Positions 1 to 8,560 of a stretch of 64,000 nt of DNA are shown here, piece by piece. This DNA comes from Flammeovirgaceae bacterium BBD 1991-12 (lineage in GTDB: Bacteria; Bacteroidota; Bacteroidia; Cytophagales; Cyclobacteriaceae), in the NCBI GenBank assembly GCA_001657315.1, contig LYSV01000018.1, positions 1 to 64,000 of the forward strand, read 5' to 3'. The position numbers and the translations under genes were made by a program. Below the pieces are notes generated by a model. It had not been told where the DNA came from and did not search any database. It saw nothing but the letters and a program-made list of their open reading frames with translations. Each line of letters starts with the position of its first letter. The stretch's first letter is position 1.

Positions 1-2
1 AA

Positions 3-542
3 AATGAAGTCTCCCGGGAAGAAGGAAAGCGCATAATGGATGAGTTGCAGCAAAGGTCAAACATGGCCCGCCGGCAATTTGAGATGAGAAGAGAGGAGTT
101 CATTGAAAAGATCTCCGACGCTTCTTCAATGGCCCAGGGAGAGGTGAGACATCTGTTCAACGAGGTGATGGAAAAACCCAGAGAAGCCAGGGAGGATGTA
201 AAACATAAAATAGAGGAATTTATCGAACTGACCTCCAAACAGATCAATTCTTCCAAAGAGGTAGTAAGAAGCCGCTGGGAAGAATTTATGGATGAGGTGG
301 AAGAAGCGCAGGAAACCATGAAAGGTAAGATGGATCGAATGATCACCAATACCCGGACAACGTATGAAAGCTCAAAAGACAAACTGGTGGACATTGCGGA
401 AAGAATGAGATACCTGGGTGAAGAAAGTGGTGCCAGACTCGATCATGCCATGGATAAGCTGGCCCATAAACTGCACCTGATCAGGGACAAACAATTTGAT
501 GAGCTGGAGAAAAGAGTGGAACATCTGGAAGGAAAAAACTGA
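3..542 (+). CDS. Phasin-like coiled-coil protein, 5' end outside the window
   Basis: The first ATG in the window is at 36, but the frame stays open back to base 3 and the added residues (EVSREEGKRI) continue the same amphipathic pattern, so the gene probably starts upstream. The visible product is almost entirely charged helix with heptad-like spacing (for example RRQFEMRREEFIEK, then ARLDHAMDKLAHKLHLIRDK) and ends in a short coiled coil, ELEKRVEHLEG. It has no membrane segment or signal peptide in view. The composition and the opening EEGKRIMDEL fit the phasin / polyhydroxyalkanoate-granule-associated family, whose members coat granules or act as cytoplasmic coiled-coil scaffolds. No PHA synthase is visible, so the role is inferred only. 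The alternative is a generic coiled-coil protein. Confidence 0.7.
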   Translation, partial: NEVSREEGKRIMDELQQRSNMARRQFEMRREEFIEKISDASSMAQGEVRHLFNEVMEKPREAREDVKHKIEEFIELTSKQINSSKEVVRSRWEEFMDEVEEAQETMKGKMDRMITNTRTTYESSKDKLVDIAERMRYLGEESGARLDHAMDKLAHKLHLIRDKQFDELEKRVEHLEGKN

Positions 543-882
543 AAGACAATACCGGCTGCTGCTTTGAAGGTAAGCCCGTCGACCATTGGCATCAAAAACA
601 TCCGTACCAATAGATCGGGAGGTCCGGCGTATTGCCTGTTCACAAACGGATCGTTCCAGCCTCAGGTATACATCACTTATTACCCGTCAGAACCTGCGAC
701 CAACTATCAATAAACCGCAAACAACAGATCTTTTTTTTATAATCCTCTGGTATCCAGTTTTTTAGGGTTTTGTATGGATTTTTAACCAATTCCTCTCCAA
801 TATAAACCATAACACTCCCCGATCTTTATTTTTTTGGCGATTTATTACTATCTTAAAAAGATAGATCGCTCTGATTCAGCCA
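543..882. other. Intergenic stretch upstream of the sigma factor
   Basis: These 340 bp hold no convincing reading frame and no terminator hairpin that I can see after the phasin-like gene. The last 100 bp are AT-rich and are the likely promoter zone of the sigma-factor gene. Confidence 0.5.
848..864. promoter_or_regulatory. Short perfect inverted repeat upstream of the sigma gene
   Basis: CTATCTT-AAA-AAGATAG is a perfect 7-bp inverted repeat ending 18 bp before the ATG at 883. It could be an operator, or a hairpin in the leader. No TAnnTTTG box with correct spacing was found here, so the promoter itself is not assigned. Confidence 0.3.
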
Positions 883-1446
883 ATGAGCCGCCATGGTCAT
901 ATGAAAAGTCAATTTGACCCTGAAATAGTGGAAAGACTTAGGGTAGGGGATGAGCACGCCTTTGAACAGGTGTATGATGAGCATCACAAACCACTTTATT
1001 TCGTTGCTTTACGTTATCTGAAAGATCCGGACCTTGCCTCAGATGTTCTTCAGGAAGTGTTTATAAAGCTCTGGACCCACAGGGAGACACTCGATTCATC
1101 ACAAAAGCTGAAGGGCTTCCTGTATATTACGCTGAAGAACAGAGTACTCAATACGATAAGGAACAAACGTTCCGTCATTCTGAAACACATCGAGATCTCC
1201 TCACAGCAAAAGCGCTCATCCAATGACCTGGAGGATAAACTATACCGGCAGGTATGTGAGGACAGTTTCTATGCAGCTGTAGCAGAACTGCCCCGTAAAA
1301 GACGGCTCATTTTCAAGCTCAAGGTTTTCAAAGGGCTGGATAATCAGGCCGTAGCCAAAAAACTCAGAATTTCTGTGAATACCGTGAAGGTACAGTATCA
1401 GATCGCCACCCGCCAGGTGCGCAAAAACCTGAAAGACCTGACCTGA
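883..1446 (+). CDS. FecI-type ECF RNA polymerase sigma factor (SusCD locus 1)
   Basis: This 187-residue protein has the two helical regions of an ECF sigma factor. Region 2 lies at about residues 20-85 (EHAFEQVYDEHHKPLY, then ASDVLQEVFIKLW) and binds core polymerase and the -10 region. Region 4 lies at about 130-185 and contains the helix-turn-helix NQAVAKKLRISVNTVKVQY. Bacteroidota FecI-type factors normally sit directly before a FecR anti-sigma gene and a SusC/SusD pair and activate that pair when substrate reaches the transporter. Here fecR is the next gene on the strand but 824 bp away, which is unusual. An internal ATG at 901 is an alternative start. The family call is secure; the target operon is inferred from order. 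Confidence 0.9.
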   Translation: MSRHGHMKSQFDPEIVERLRVGDEHAFEQVYDEHHKPLYFVALRYLKDPDLASDVLQEVFIKLWTHRETLDSSQKLKGFLYITLKNRVLNTIRNKRSVILKHIEISSQQKRSSNDLEDKLYRQVCEDSFYAAVAELPRKRRLIFKLKVFKGLDNQAVAKKLRISVNTVKVQYQIATRQVRKNLKDLT

Positions 1447-2270
1447 AGGTTTACTGTTTTCTATAAAAAATGGCCTTTAGCGATATTTTGAACGGTCTTA
1501 TACACCACAGCCACCGGGGAAACGGGCGGCTGCTTACATATCGCGGATCCATTCCCATGAAACCTTCCTAAGCTTCAGAAGGCTTAGGAAGATTAAACCC
1601 GGTAGATTCCTTCCCGGACGTTGCCGGAAGACAAGTAGCTGACAGGAACGAGTGCCCCGGAAGCGTTGGGAGGTCCATCGTATGTGAGAATATTTCTCCG
1701 ACAAACTGCAGGGAAACAGATTACTGTTATACACCTTTCCAACAGTTGTTGGAATACAAGTGGCTGACAGGAATGAGTGTCCCGGAAGTGTTGAGAGGCC
1801 AGTCGTATATGAGAACATATCTTCGACAAACTGCAGGGAAACAAATTACAGGTAGATATCTTCCCGACAATTGTTGAAATACAGGTAACCGGCAGGCATA
1901 AGTCCTCGAAAAATGTTGAGAGACTTCATCTACATGAGAATATGTCGCCGACAAGCCGAGAGGAAATAGTCTACAGGAAAAAAATCTCCCGACAAGTGTT
2001 GGGAGGAAAATCAATGCAAGGAACGGGCTCTCAACAAATGTTGGAAGGGGTGCCACTACGCAAAGCGGTTCCCAACACCTTTGAAATAATCCACAAAACC
2101 TGTTCGAAATGATAAATGTTGATCCAATGCGTATTTGAGGCGTTTTTCAGTACCTGTAAACTTGTTATGGATCACATATCCATTAAGAAAAATCAACTTT
2201 TTTCAGATCTCAATAATACTTCCGCAGCCGTGAGGTGTATTTAACCTGTAATTGATCAGAACCAGAACAC
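1447..2270. other. Long non-coding gap inside SusCD locus 1
   Basis: The gap separates the sigma gene from fecR. Bases 1447-1560 and 2060-2270 show nothing recognisable, and the centre carries the palindrome array listed separately. The 2060-2270 part must hold the fecR promoter if transcription does not read through from the sigma gene. Confidence 0.6.
1564..2047. repeat. Tandem array of palindromes, 42-bp step inside a 125-bp period
   Basis: Copies of a 125-bp unit can be aligned by eye. For example ACAAGTAGCTGACAGGAA at 1631 recurs as ACAAGTGGCTGACAGGAA at 1756, and more diverged at 1881 and near 2006. Each unit is itself three steps of about 42 bp, and many steps open with a dyad. The clearest dyads are CTTCCTAAGC/GCTTAGGAAG (1564-1591), CTTCCCGG/CCGGAAG (1610-1630), TTCCAACA-GT-TGTTGGAA (1737-1754), the dyad around ACAATTGT (centre 1870.5) and CTCCCGACA-AG-TGTTGGGAG (1986-2005, one G-T pair). 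Dyad centres at 1745.5, 1870.5 and 1995.5 are exactly 125 bp apart. Stem sequences differ while symmetry is kept. The function is unknown. Confidence 0.85.
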
Positions 2271-3257
2271 ATGCAATTCCAAAAATCATTGGTAGAAAAG
2301 TACCTGAATAACGAATGTACGAAAGATGAAGCTGAGATTGTCCTTGTTTGGCTTCAAACGGCTGAAGGTGAGGCATATTTAAAAAAGCGAATGGAGGAGG
2401 ATCTTCAAAATGTGGCAGAGAATCATGGCTTTCTCCTCGAGGTTCCGGACTCAAAGGCCTCCCTTGAGCGGATATTGAAGGCCAGTCCTTCCCCCGGTGC
2501 AGCTCCCCGGGCTGGGAAAGGCAACCTGAAGAGGATCTGGTGGGCAGCTGCCGCTTGCGTCACCCTGATCCTTGCTGTAGTGGTGGTTGTATGGCCATCC
2601 GAAGCATTCGTGCGACATCAAACCGCATTTGGCGAGAAAAAGGCAATTACCCTACCGGATGGATCGAAAATAACCCTTAATGGTAATTCCTCCATCCGCC
2701 ACACTGAGTCCTTTGGACAGGGGAAGAAAAGGGAAGTCTGGATGGAAGGTGAAGGGTATTTTTCCGTCATACATACCCGTGAGAACACTCCCTTTATTGT
2801 CCATATAGAGGATGACCTTAATGTAATGGTGCTGGGCACGGAGTTCAATCTTTCTGCCAGGAAAAACAAAACCAGGGTGGTATTGAATACCGGTAAGATC
2901 CGGATCAATATGAAGCAGGGGCAGGAAACCAAAAAGATCGATATGTCTCCCGGTGAGTTGGTGGAATTCGATAATTCCAACGCCTATTTTATCAAAAAGG
3001 CTGTGAATTCCGACAACTATTCCTCATGGAAGGAGAACAAACTCATTTTCGATAATACAAGTTTCTCCGAAATAGCTGAGATCCTTAATCACACCTTCGG
3101 CCTTTCCGTGATGGTGGAAGATGACGGTATGTTGGAACAAAGGATCAACGGTACGGTCCCCAACGATGATATTGAAAAGCTGCTCCAGGGCCTGGCTCTT
3201 CTTTTGGATGCAAGGGTTGAACGCAAGGAAGGGCTGGTGGTATTTACACAGATTTAA
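2271..3257 (+). CDS. FecR-family anti-sigma factor (SusCD locus 1)
   Basis: This single-pass inner-membrane protein of 328 residues should hold the sigma factor inactive until the cognate SusC signals through its STN domain. Residues 1-88 form the cytoplasmic sigma-binding part, opening QKSLVEKYLNNECTKDEAE. Residues 90-108 are one transmembrane helix (AAAACVTLILAVVVVVW). The periplasmic FecR domain starts near 115 with the family signature LPDGSKITLNGNSS at 128-141, followed by EGEGYFSV. The C-terminal DUF4974-type domain, from about 255 (LIFDNTSFSEIAEIL), is the usual contact to the STN domain. It ends 26 bp before the SusC gene, consistent with co-transcription. Confidence 0.92.
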   Translation: MQFQKSLVEKYLNNECTKDEAEIVLVWLQTAEGEAYLKKRMEEDLQNVAENHGFLLEVPDSKASLERILKASPSPGAAPRAGKGNLKRIWWAAAACVTLILAVVVVVWPSEAFVRHQTAFGEKKAITLPDGSKITLNGNSSIRHTESFGQGKKREVWMEGEGYFSVIHTRENTPFIVHIEDDLNVMVLGTEFNLSARKNKTRVVLNTGKIRINMKQGQETKKIDMSPGELVEFDNSNAYFIKKAVNSDNYSSWKENKLIFDNTSFSEIAEILNHTFGLSVMVEDDGMLEQRINGTVPNDDIEKLLQGLALLLDARVERKEGLVVFTQI

Positions 3258-3283
3258 TTGATCAAACCTAAATTTTACTTACT

Positions 3284-6200
3284 ATGAAGCGAGTTTTACC
3301 TATGAAATTGTTGATCATCCTTCTCTGGTGCTCCGTAGGGGGAGGTCAGCTGGTTGCTCATACCGGCTCGCCCGGTATCGGATCTGGCTACTCACACCTT
3401 ACCCCTGACAAGATGAGTTTAAGACGAATGGTGAAGAAGCTTGAAGAGAAGTACAGTGTGTCATTCATGTATAAAAGTGAATTGTCTGAATTCATGATCC
3501 TGAATACGGACGATTCATTCTCTTCTCTTGAAAAGGAACTGGAACACCTGCTTAAACCCTGCGGTCTGAGGTTTGAAAAGGTAGCGGAGGATTTTTATGT
3601 GATCTATACCAGGAATGACAGGAAGAAGGAGGTGCTGAGGACGAGTGGATACCTGCCGGATAAGCCACTTGGTGATATTAAGTCGACGCAGGTGCTGGCT
3701 AATCTTAACAGGGAGCCCTCCCTTAGCAAGGAACAACAGCAAAAGAACCTGACGGGTCAGGTGACCTCTGAGGAAGGCGAAACCCTGCCTGGTGTGAACG
3801 TTGTGGTCAAGGGTACCAACCTTGGAACGGTGACAGACTTTGAGGGCCGTTTTCGCCTTAATGCGCCGGATGATGCCACTGTCTTGATATTCAGCTATAT
3901 CGGTTATAAAACTCAGGAGGTAGCTATTGGTAATCAGTCAGTGATCAATGTTACTATGGCAGCGGATGTACAAACATTGTCCGAAGTGGTGGTGAATGCA
4001 TTGGGTATCGAGCAGAACAAGGACGAACTTGGTTCAACGTATTCAACCGTACAAACTTCCGATATCAACCGCTCCGGTGAAGCACTTATTCTGAATTCAC
4101 TGGCCGCCAAGGCATCCAATGTGCAGATCACCTCGAGCAACGGAGATCCCGGTGCTGGTACAAACATCAGGATCCGTGGAGCCAATACCATTTCAGGAGC
4201 CAGTGATCCTCTGATCATTCTCGATGGTATTCCTATCAGCAATTCGACCATATACGGAGGTGGAAACGACATTTCCGGCGGACGTGATGCTGGCACCTCG
4301 CAGCAGTCGCGACTGAATGATCTCAATCCGAATGATATTGAGTCCGTACAGATCCTCAAAGGCGCCTCTGCAGCTTCATTATGGGGCTCAAGAGCCGCCA
4401 ATGGAGTGATCGTGATCACTACAAAAAGTGGAGAAGCAGGAAAAATGAAAGTGAGCTATAAAGTGACCCGATCATTCGACGAAGTGTTGGAAAGAATACC
4501 GATGCAGACCACATTTGGTCAGGGACGTAGTGGAAGCTATAACCCCACACGCGCAGAATCCTGGGGAGACTATATTCCCAATCGTTCCGGAGCGCCTGAC
4601 GAAGTGGACATAACCGGGGAGTTTTTTGAAGCGGCCGACGGGACCCGTTACTATCCGATACTTTCCAAAAATCAAGATGACATCTTTGTGGAGTCAAACT
4701 GGGATCAGGTATTTCAGACCGGTGGGTTCTGGCAGCATGATCTTACTCTGAGTGGAGGAAATGATAAGGCTACTTATTTCTTCAGTGCCGGAAGACTGGA
4801 TCAGGAAGGGATCATAAAAAATTCGGATTATGACAGGACCAACTTAAGGCTAAACAGTAAGTTCTACCTTAACGATATTATCAGTGCTTCAGCGAGAGCC
4901 GGTTACACCAAAAGCAATTCCAATAGAATTCAGCAGAGCTCAAATGTAAATGGCTTATTGTTGGGTCTGCTCAGAACCCCGCCGGATTTTGACAACAGCG
5001 ATTACATTGGTACCTATACCAATGATGACGGTGTTGTCTTCCCGCTAAGGCACAGATCTTACAGGAAATACCTGGGTGGTACGACTGACGATGCCAATCC
5101 CACATACAATAATCCTAATTGGACCGTGTTTGAACAGGAAGCATCCTCTGAAGTAGACAGATTTATAATGGCCACAGAACTTGACATCACACCCATCAGT
5201 TGGTTATCATTTACACTGCGAGGAGGGATTGACAAGTCCACCGACAAGCGTGTCTATTTCTTCCCTGTAGGTTCAGCCTCTGATACCAATTCAGGAACCC
5301 TCGCCGAAGATGTAATCAGTGAGCAGGAGATCAATTTTGATGCGATTGGCAAAGCTAATTTTAATTTGACCCCGGATATTTCACTGCAGGCAACGCTGGG
5401 ATGGAACATCAATGACAGACGTCGTTTCATTAATTCATCGGAACTTAATGGCTTTTTACCCAATTCCAGATTGCGTACAACTAACTTAAATACGGCTACA
5501 GCCAATTCCAACATTGAAAATACAGCCAGATTCATACGATCAAATCGCGGATACGCCGTCTTGTCTTTTGACTTACTGGATCAATTGTTTGTGAACATGT
5601 CCGGTGCCGTGGAAGCAGCTTCTTCTGTATCCGGCACCTTTTTCTATCCATCAATTGATGCCGCATGGCAGTTTACTGATAATCTGGATCTGAGCAGTAC
5701 TCCAATCTCGTTTGGTAAGTTGAGGGCATCATGGGGAAAGGTAGGTGTACAACCACTTCCGCACCGTTTCAAAACCCTGTCGGAAAGCGGTTTTTTCTAT
5801 ACCACGTACAGTGACCCTCTGGAAGTAGCCCGCTTTGGCGGAGGTTTCAGAGTGGATGATGACAAGGGTAATCCGGATTTGGAGCCAGAGATAAAAACGG
5901 AATTTGAAGTAGGTATGGATCTGAGATTTTTTGATGACAAACTGTCCTTTACCGCCAGTTACTATCAAAATGAAATTACCGGTATTTTAATCGAAGTAGG
6001 ATTGACTCCTTCATCTGGTTTTGATACCCAATATGCCAATGCAGCATCCATGGAAAATAAAGGGCTCGAAATGGAAATAGACTATACTATCTTGAACAAT
6101 CAGGATTGGGAAGTCGGGGTTTTTGGTAACTGGGCCAGAAACAGGAATGAAGTAACCAGTTTGAGTGGTACAGATAATATCAACCTCACCCCAGGAGCTT

Positions 6201-6928
6201 CCGTAAGTTCCCGGGCAGTGGTAGGGGAACCATTGGGTGTGCTGTTTGGTACCGGTTCAAGAGTAAATGAAGAAGGAGGGTTGGACCTGGATGCTAACGG
6301 TTTTCCTCAGACTACTTCAAGCCCGGTAGTTCTGGGTGATCCCAATCCGGACTGGAGATCAGGTTTTGGACTGCGGGGTGCATGGAAAAACCTGGCGCTC
6401 AACGTACTGTTTGAGCATGTTCAGGGAGGGGCCTTTTCACCACGTACACTATGGGTATTGAGAAGGTTTGGGACTACTCAGGAAACTGCCAATGTGATAG
6501 AATCTACACCTATGGAGCTGGTAAATTACAGAGGCGAAGTTATCCCGGCTGGCTCCTTTGTGAGAGGCAATATTGCCAACTTTGGCGGAGGTGACGTTCT
6601 GTTGGATGAAAGATGGTACAGAACAGGCATCGGTGGAGGATTTGGGGACAATCAGGCCTATAACTTTTCTATAAAAGACGCTACCCAAACAAGGCTTAGG
6701 GAGCTGTCTTTGGGTTATACCATAAACTCTGACGCATTTCGCAGCGCTACTAAACTGGGTTCTGTGACGTTTACGGCCACTGCAAGGAATTTATTTGTAT
6801 GGGATGATCTGGAAGGTATTGACCCACAGCAGACCAATCAGTTTGGAGTAAGTAACGGTCAGGGGTTGGATTATTTTACAAATCCAGCCACTAAGTCCTA
6901 CATATTCTCAGTTTTGTTCACACTTTAA
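3284..6928 (+). CDS. SusC/RagA-type TonB-linked outer-membrane transporter with STN domain
   Basis: This 1214-residue outer-membrane barrel imports oligomeric nutrients with TonB energy together with its SusD partner. A hydrophobic signal peptide spans about residues 7-26. An STN signalling domain lies at about 44-110 (MSLRRMVKKLEEKYSVSFMY), which links this transporter to the FecR upstream. A carboxypeptidase-regulatory-like domain follows at 155-226 (LTGQVTSEEGETLPGVNVVV), then the plug from about 240 with the typical GTNIRIRGANT and DPLIILDGIPI, and a C-terminal barrel ending YIFSVLFTL. The next gene starts inside the stop codon (TAATG), so translation is coupled. The substrate cannot be read from sequence. 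The aminopeptidase gene just downstream hints at peptides. Confidence 0.95.
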   Translation: MKRVLPMKLLIILLWCSVGGGQLVAHTGSPGIGSGYSHLTPDKMSLRRMVKKLEEKYSVSFMYKSELSEFMILNTDDSFSSLEKELEHLLKPCGLRFEKVAEDFYVIYTRNDRKKEVLRTSGYLPDKPLGDIKSTQVLANLNREPSLSKEQQQKNLTGQVTSEEGETLPGVNVVVKGTNLGTVTDFEGRFRLNAPDDATVLIFSYIGYKTQEVAIGNQSVINVTMAADVQTLSEVVVNALGIEQNKDELGSTYSTVQTSDINRSGEALILNSLAAKASNVQITSSNGDPGAGTNIRIRGANTISGASDPLIILDGIPISNSTIYGGGNDISGGRDAGTSQQSRLNDLNPNDIESVQILKGASAASLWGSRAANGVIVITTKSGEAGKMKVSYKVTRSFDEVLERIPMQTTFGQGRSGSYNPTRAESWGDYIPNRSGAPDEVDITGEFFEAADGTRYYPILSKNQDDIFVESNWDQVFQTGGFWQHDLTLSGGNDKATYFFSAGRLDQEGIIKNSDYDRTNLRLNSKFYLNDIISASARAGYTKSNSNRIQQSSNVNGLLLGLLRTPPDFDNSDYIGTYTNDDGVVFPLRHRSYRKYLGGTTDDANPTYNNPNWTVFEQEASSEVDRFIMATELDITPISWLSFTLRGGIDKSTDKRVYFFPVGSASDTNSGTLAEDVISEQEINFDAIGKANFNLTPDISLQATLGWNINDRRRFINSSELNGFLPNSRLRTTNLNTATANSNIENTARFIRSNRGYAVLSFDLLDQLFVNMSGAVEAASSVSGTFFYPSIDAAWQFTDNLDLSSTPISFGKLRASWGKVGVQPLPHRFKTLSESGFFYTTYSDPLEVARFGGGFRVDDDKGNPDLEPEIKTEFEVGMDLRFFDDKLSFTASYYQNEITGILIEVGLTPSSGFDTQYANAASMENKGLEMEIDYTILNNQDWEVGVFGNWARNRNEVTSLSGTDNINLTPGASVSSRAVVGEPLGVLFGTGSRVNEEGGLDLDANGFPQTTSSPVVLGDPNPDWRSGFGLRGAWKNLALNVLFEHVQGGAFSPRTLWVLRRFGTTQETANVIESTPMELVNYRGEVIPAGSFVRGNIANFGGGDVLLDERWYRTGIGGGFGDNQAYNFSIKDATQTRLRELSLGYTINSDAFRSATKLGSVTFTATARNLFVWDDLEGIDPQQTNQFGVSNGQGLDYFTNPATKSYIFSVLFTL

Positions 6929-8358
6929 TGAAGACTAAGATGAAAAAAGCAGTATTACTCATATTAATTTTCGGGATTTTCATCTCCTGCGAGGATTTGG
7001 TGGATGATATCAATGAAGATCCTAATGATATAGAAATCGACGAAGTGGATCCGGTGCTGTTTCTTAACGGTGCTCAACTGGCGAATGCTGTAGCGCAAGG
7101 AGGACATTTAGCCAGAATATCGGGCCTTTTCAGTGGTCAACTCATTGGTTATTCATCTCTTTATTCAAATATCTATGGTTATTCTATTTCATCAGCAGAA
7201 TCTGAAAATGCCTGGAACCGCTGGTATATCGGAGTAATAACCAATGTTCGAACCATACGTGAAAGAGCTCCGGGGGATCGCCTCCTGGGTGGCATTTCAA
7301 AGGTTATTGAAGCACATGCCATAGGGTCTGCAGCATCCCTGTTTGGAGATGTTCCTTATCGGGAGGTATTTATCGAAGAAATTGAGGATCCTCAATTTGA
7401 TCCTCAGACTCAGGTTTTTAATGATATGATTGACTTACTGGAGTCTGCCATTGTTGACCTGAATCAGGCAATTCCAAGAGATGAAGTACCGCCGTTTGAC
7501 ATTTATCATGCCGGGGACATTACGAAGTGGATTGAATCAGCCTATACGCTGCAGGCCAGGTATTATCTTCAGTTGAAGGATTATGCCAATGCGTATACTT
7601 CGGCTCAAAACGGTATTTCTATTCCAGAGAATTCTATGAAATACATCCCTAGAGGAGATGATGATATTTTGGAAGGAGATAAAAATCTTTTCTGGACTAT
7701 TTTATCTGGGTCCAGAACAGGAGACATTGGCAACGATGGAAGCTACCTGATGGAACTACTTGACCCTTCAAATGCTATGTATAGGGGAAATACTAAAACG
7801 GATGAAACAGCACGTTTCAGTTACTATGCCATTAATGAAGGTTCTGCGGCTGGCAACTTTGGCATAATTGAACAATTTGAGCCTCAAAATCTGGTATCCT
7901 TCGAAGAAAACTCTCTGATCCTGGCAGAAGCGGGTGCACGAACCGCTGACTTTGATACCGGTCTGGGACATTTGAATGATTACAGAGCGGCGTTGAATAC
8001 GGGATTCCATATCAATACAAACTATGATACTGCGGCGTTTGACTATCAGCCGTACGACGCGGCAGATTTTCAGTCGGGAGGAATGGAAAATCAGGATGAT
8101 GTTGACCCAACACGGGCTCTGCTCCGTGAAATAATCGAGGAACGCTATGTATCCGGTTTCCTTACATATATGCCATTCAATGATGTAAGAAGGCTGGATA
8201 AGAGTGACCAGGACCTGATCGTGCCGTTCCCGCTGAATACAACATCAGCTACTATGAATCCACAGCGATTGCCCTATGCGGAATCTGAATTATTTGCGAA
8301 CTCCAACGGCCCGGGACAGGACCCCGGAATATTTGTAAAGACCCCGGTAAATCAATGA
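6928..8358 (+). CDS. SusD/RagB-type surface lipoprotein (SusD-like_2 type)
   Basis: This 476-residue lipoprotein is the lid and substrate-binding partner of the upstream SusC. The signal peptide ends in a lipobox (IFISC) with Cys21 as the lipidation site, followed by an acidic stretch, EDLVDDINEDPND, typical of a surface-export signal. The sequence DPVLFLNGAQLANAVAQGG, then YARYYLQLKDYANAY-like TPR helices near 210 and the C-terminal half with IIEERYVSGFLTYMPFNDVRR, resembles the SusD-like_2 branch rather than the classical starch-type SusD. The start overlaps the SusC stop by one base. A strong terminator follows immediately, so this is the last gene of locus 1. Confidence 0.92.
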   Translation: MKTKMKKAVLLILIFGIFISCEDLVDDINEDPNDIEIDEVDPVLFLNGAQLANAVAQGGHLARISGLFSGQLIGYSSLYSNIYGYSISSAESENAWNRWYIGVITNVRTIRERAPGDRLLGGISKVIEAHAIGSAASLFGDVPYREVFIEEIEDPQFDPQTQVFNDMIDLLESAIVDLNQAIPRDEVPPFDIYHAGDITKWIESAYTLQARYYLQLKDYANAYTSAQNGISIPENSMKYIPRGDDDILEGDKNLFWTILSGSRTGDIGNDGSYLMELLDPSNAMYRGNTKTDETARFSYYAINEGSAAGNFGIIEQFEPQNLVSFEENSLILAEAGARTADFDTGLGHLNDYRAALNTGFHINTNYDTAAFDYQPYDAADFQSGGMENQDDVDPTRALLREIIEERYVSGFLTYMPFNDVRRLDKSDQDLIVPFPLNTTSATMNPQRLPYAESELFANSNGPGQDPGIFVKTPVNQ

Positions 8359-8362
8359 CCGG

Positions 8363-8400
8363 AAAAAAGAGGCGCCTTATAAAAAGCGCCTCTTTTTTTA
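8363..8400 (+). terminator. Intrinsic terminator of SusCD locus 1
   Basis: A 13-bp stem, AAAAAAGAGGCGC (8363-8375) with GCGCCTCTTTTTT (8386-8398), has a 10-base loop and ends in a T run. It lies 5 bp after the susD stop. Confidence 0.9.
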
Positions 8401-8560
8401 TTCCTTACGTTGTGATCCTTAGCACTCTTTTTTGTTTCTTTTGCCTGGTGATGCTCTTACGGCTGACTTCGGGAAGGCTTCAGTGTCATGAAAATTTTAC
8501 ATCAACGGTATCTGCAGCATAACCCGTACTTTGCTATTTTGGAAAATGGATGTCAGGATT

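Noticed and set aside
1564-2047. CRISPR array
   Set aside because: The intervals between palindromes repeat with the 125-bp period instead of being unique, the palindromes are not identical, and no cas genes are present.
1534-2056. Three overlapping minus-strand open frames that resemble each other
   Set aside because: They arise because the 125-bp repeat is not a multiple of three, so each copy shifts frame. They have no family features, signal or start context.
8531-8560. TTG start of the aminopeptidase P gene
   Set aside because: The extra residues precede a complete signal peptide that begins at the ATG at 8561, so the longer form is unlikely.
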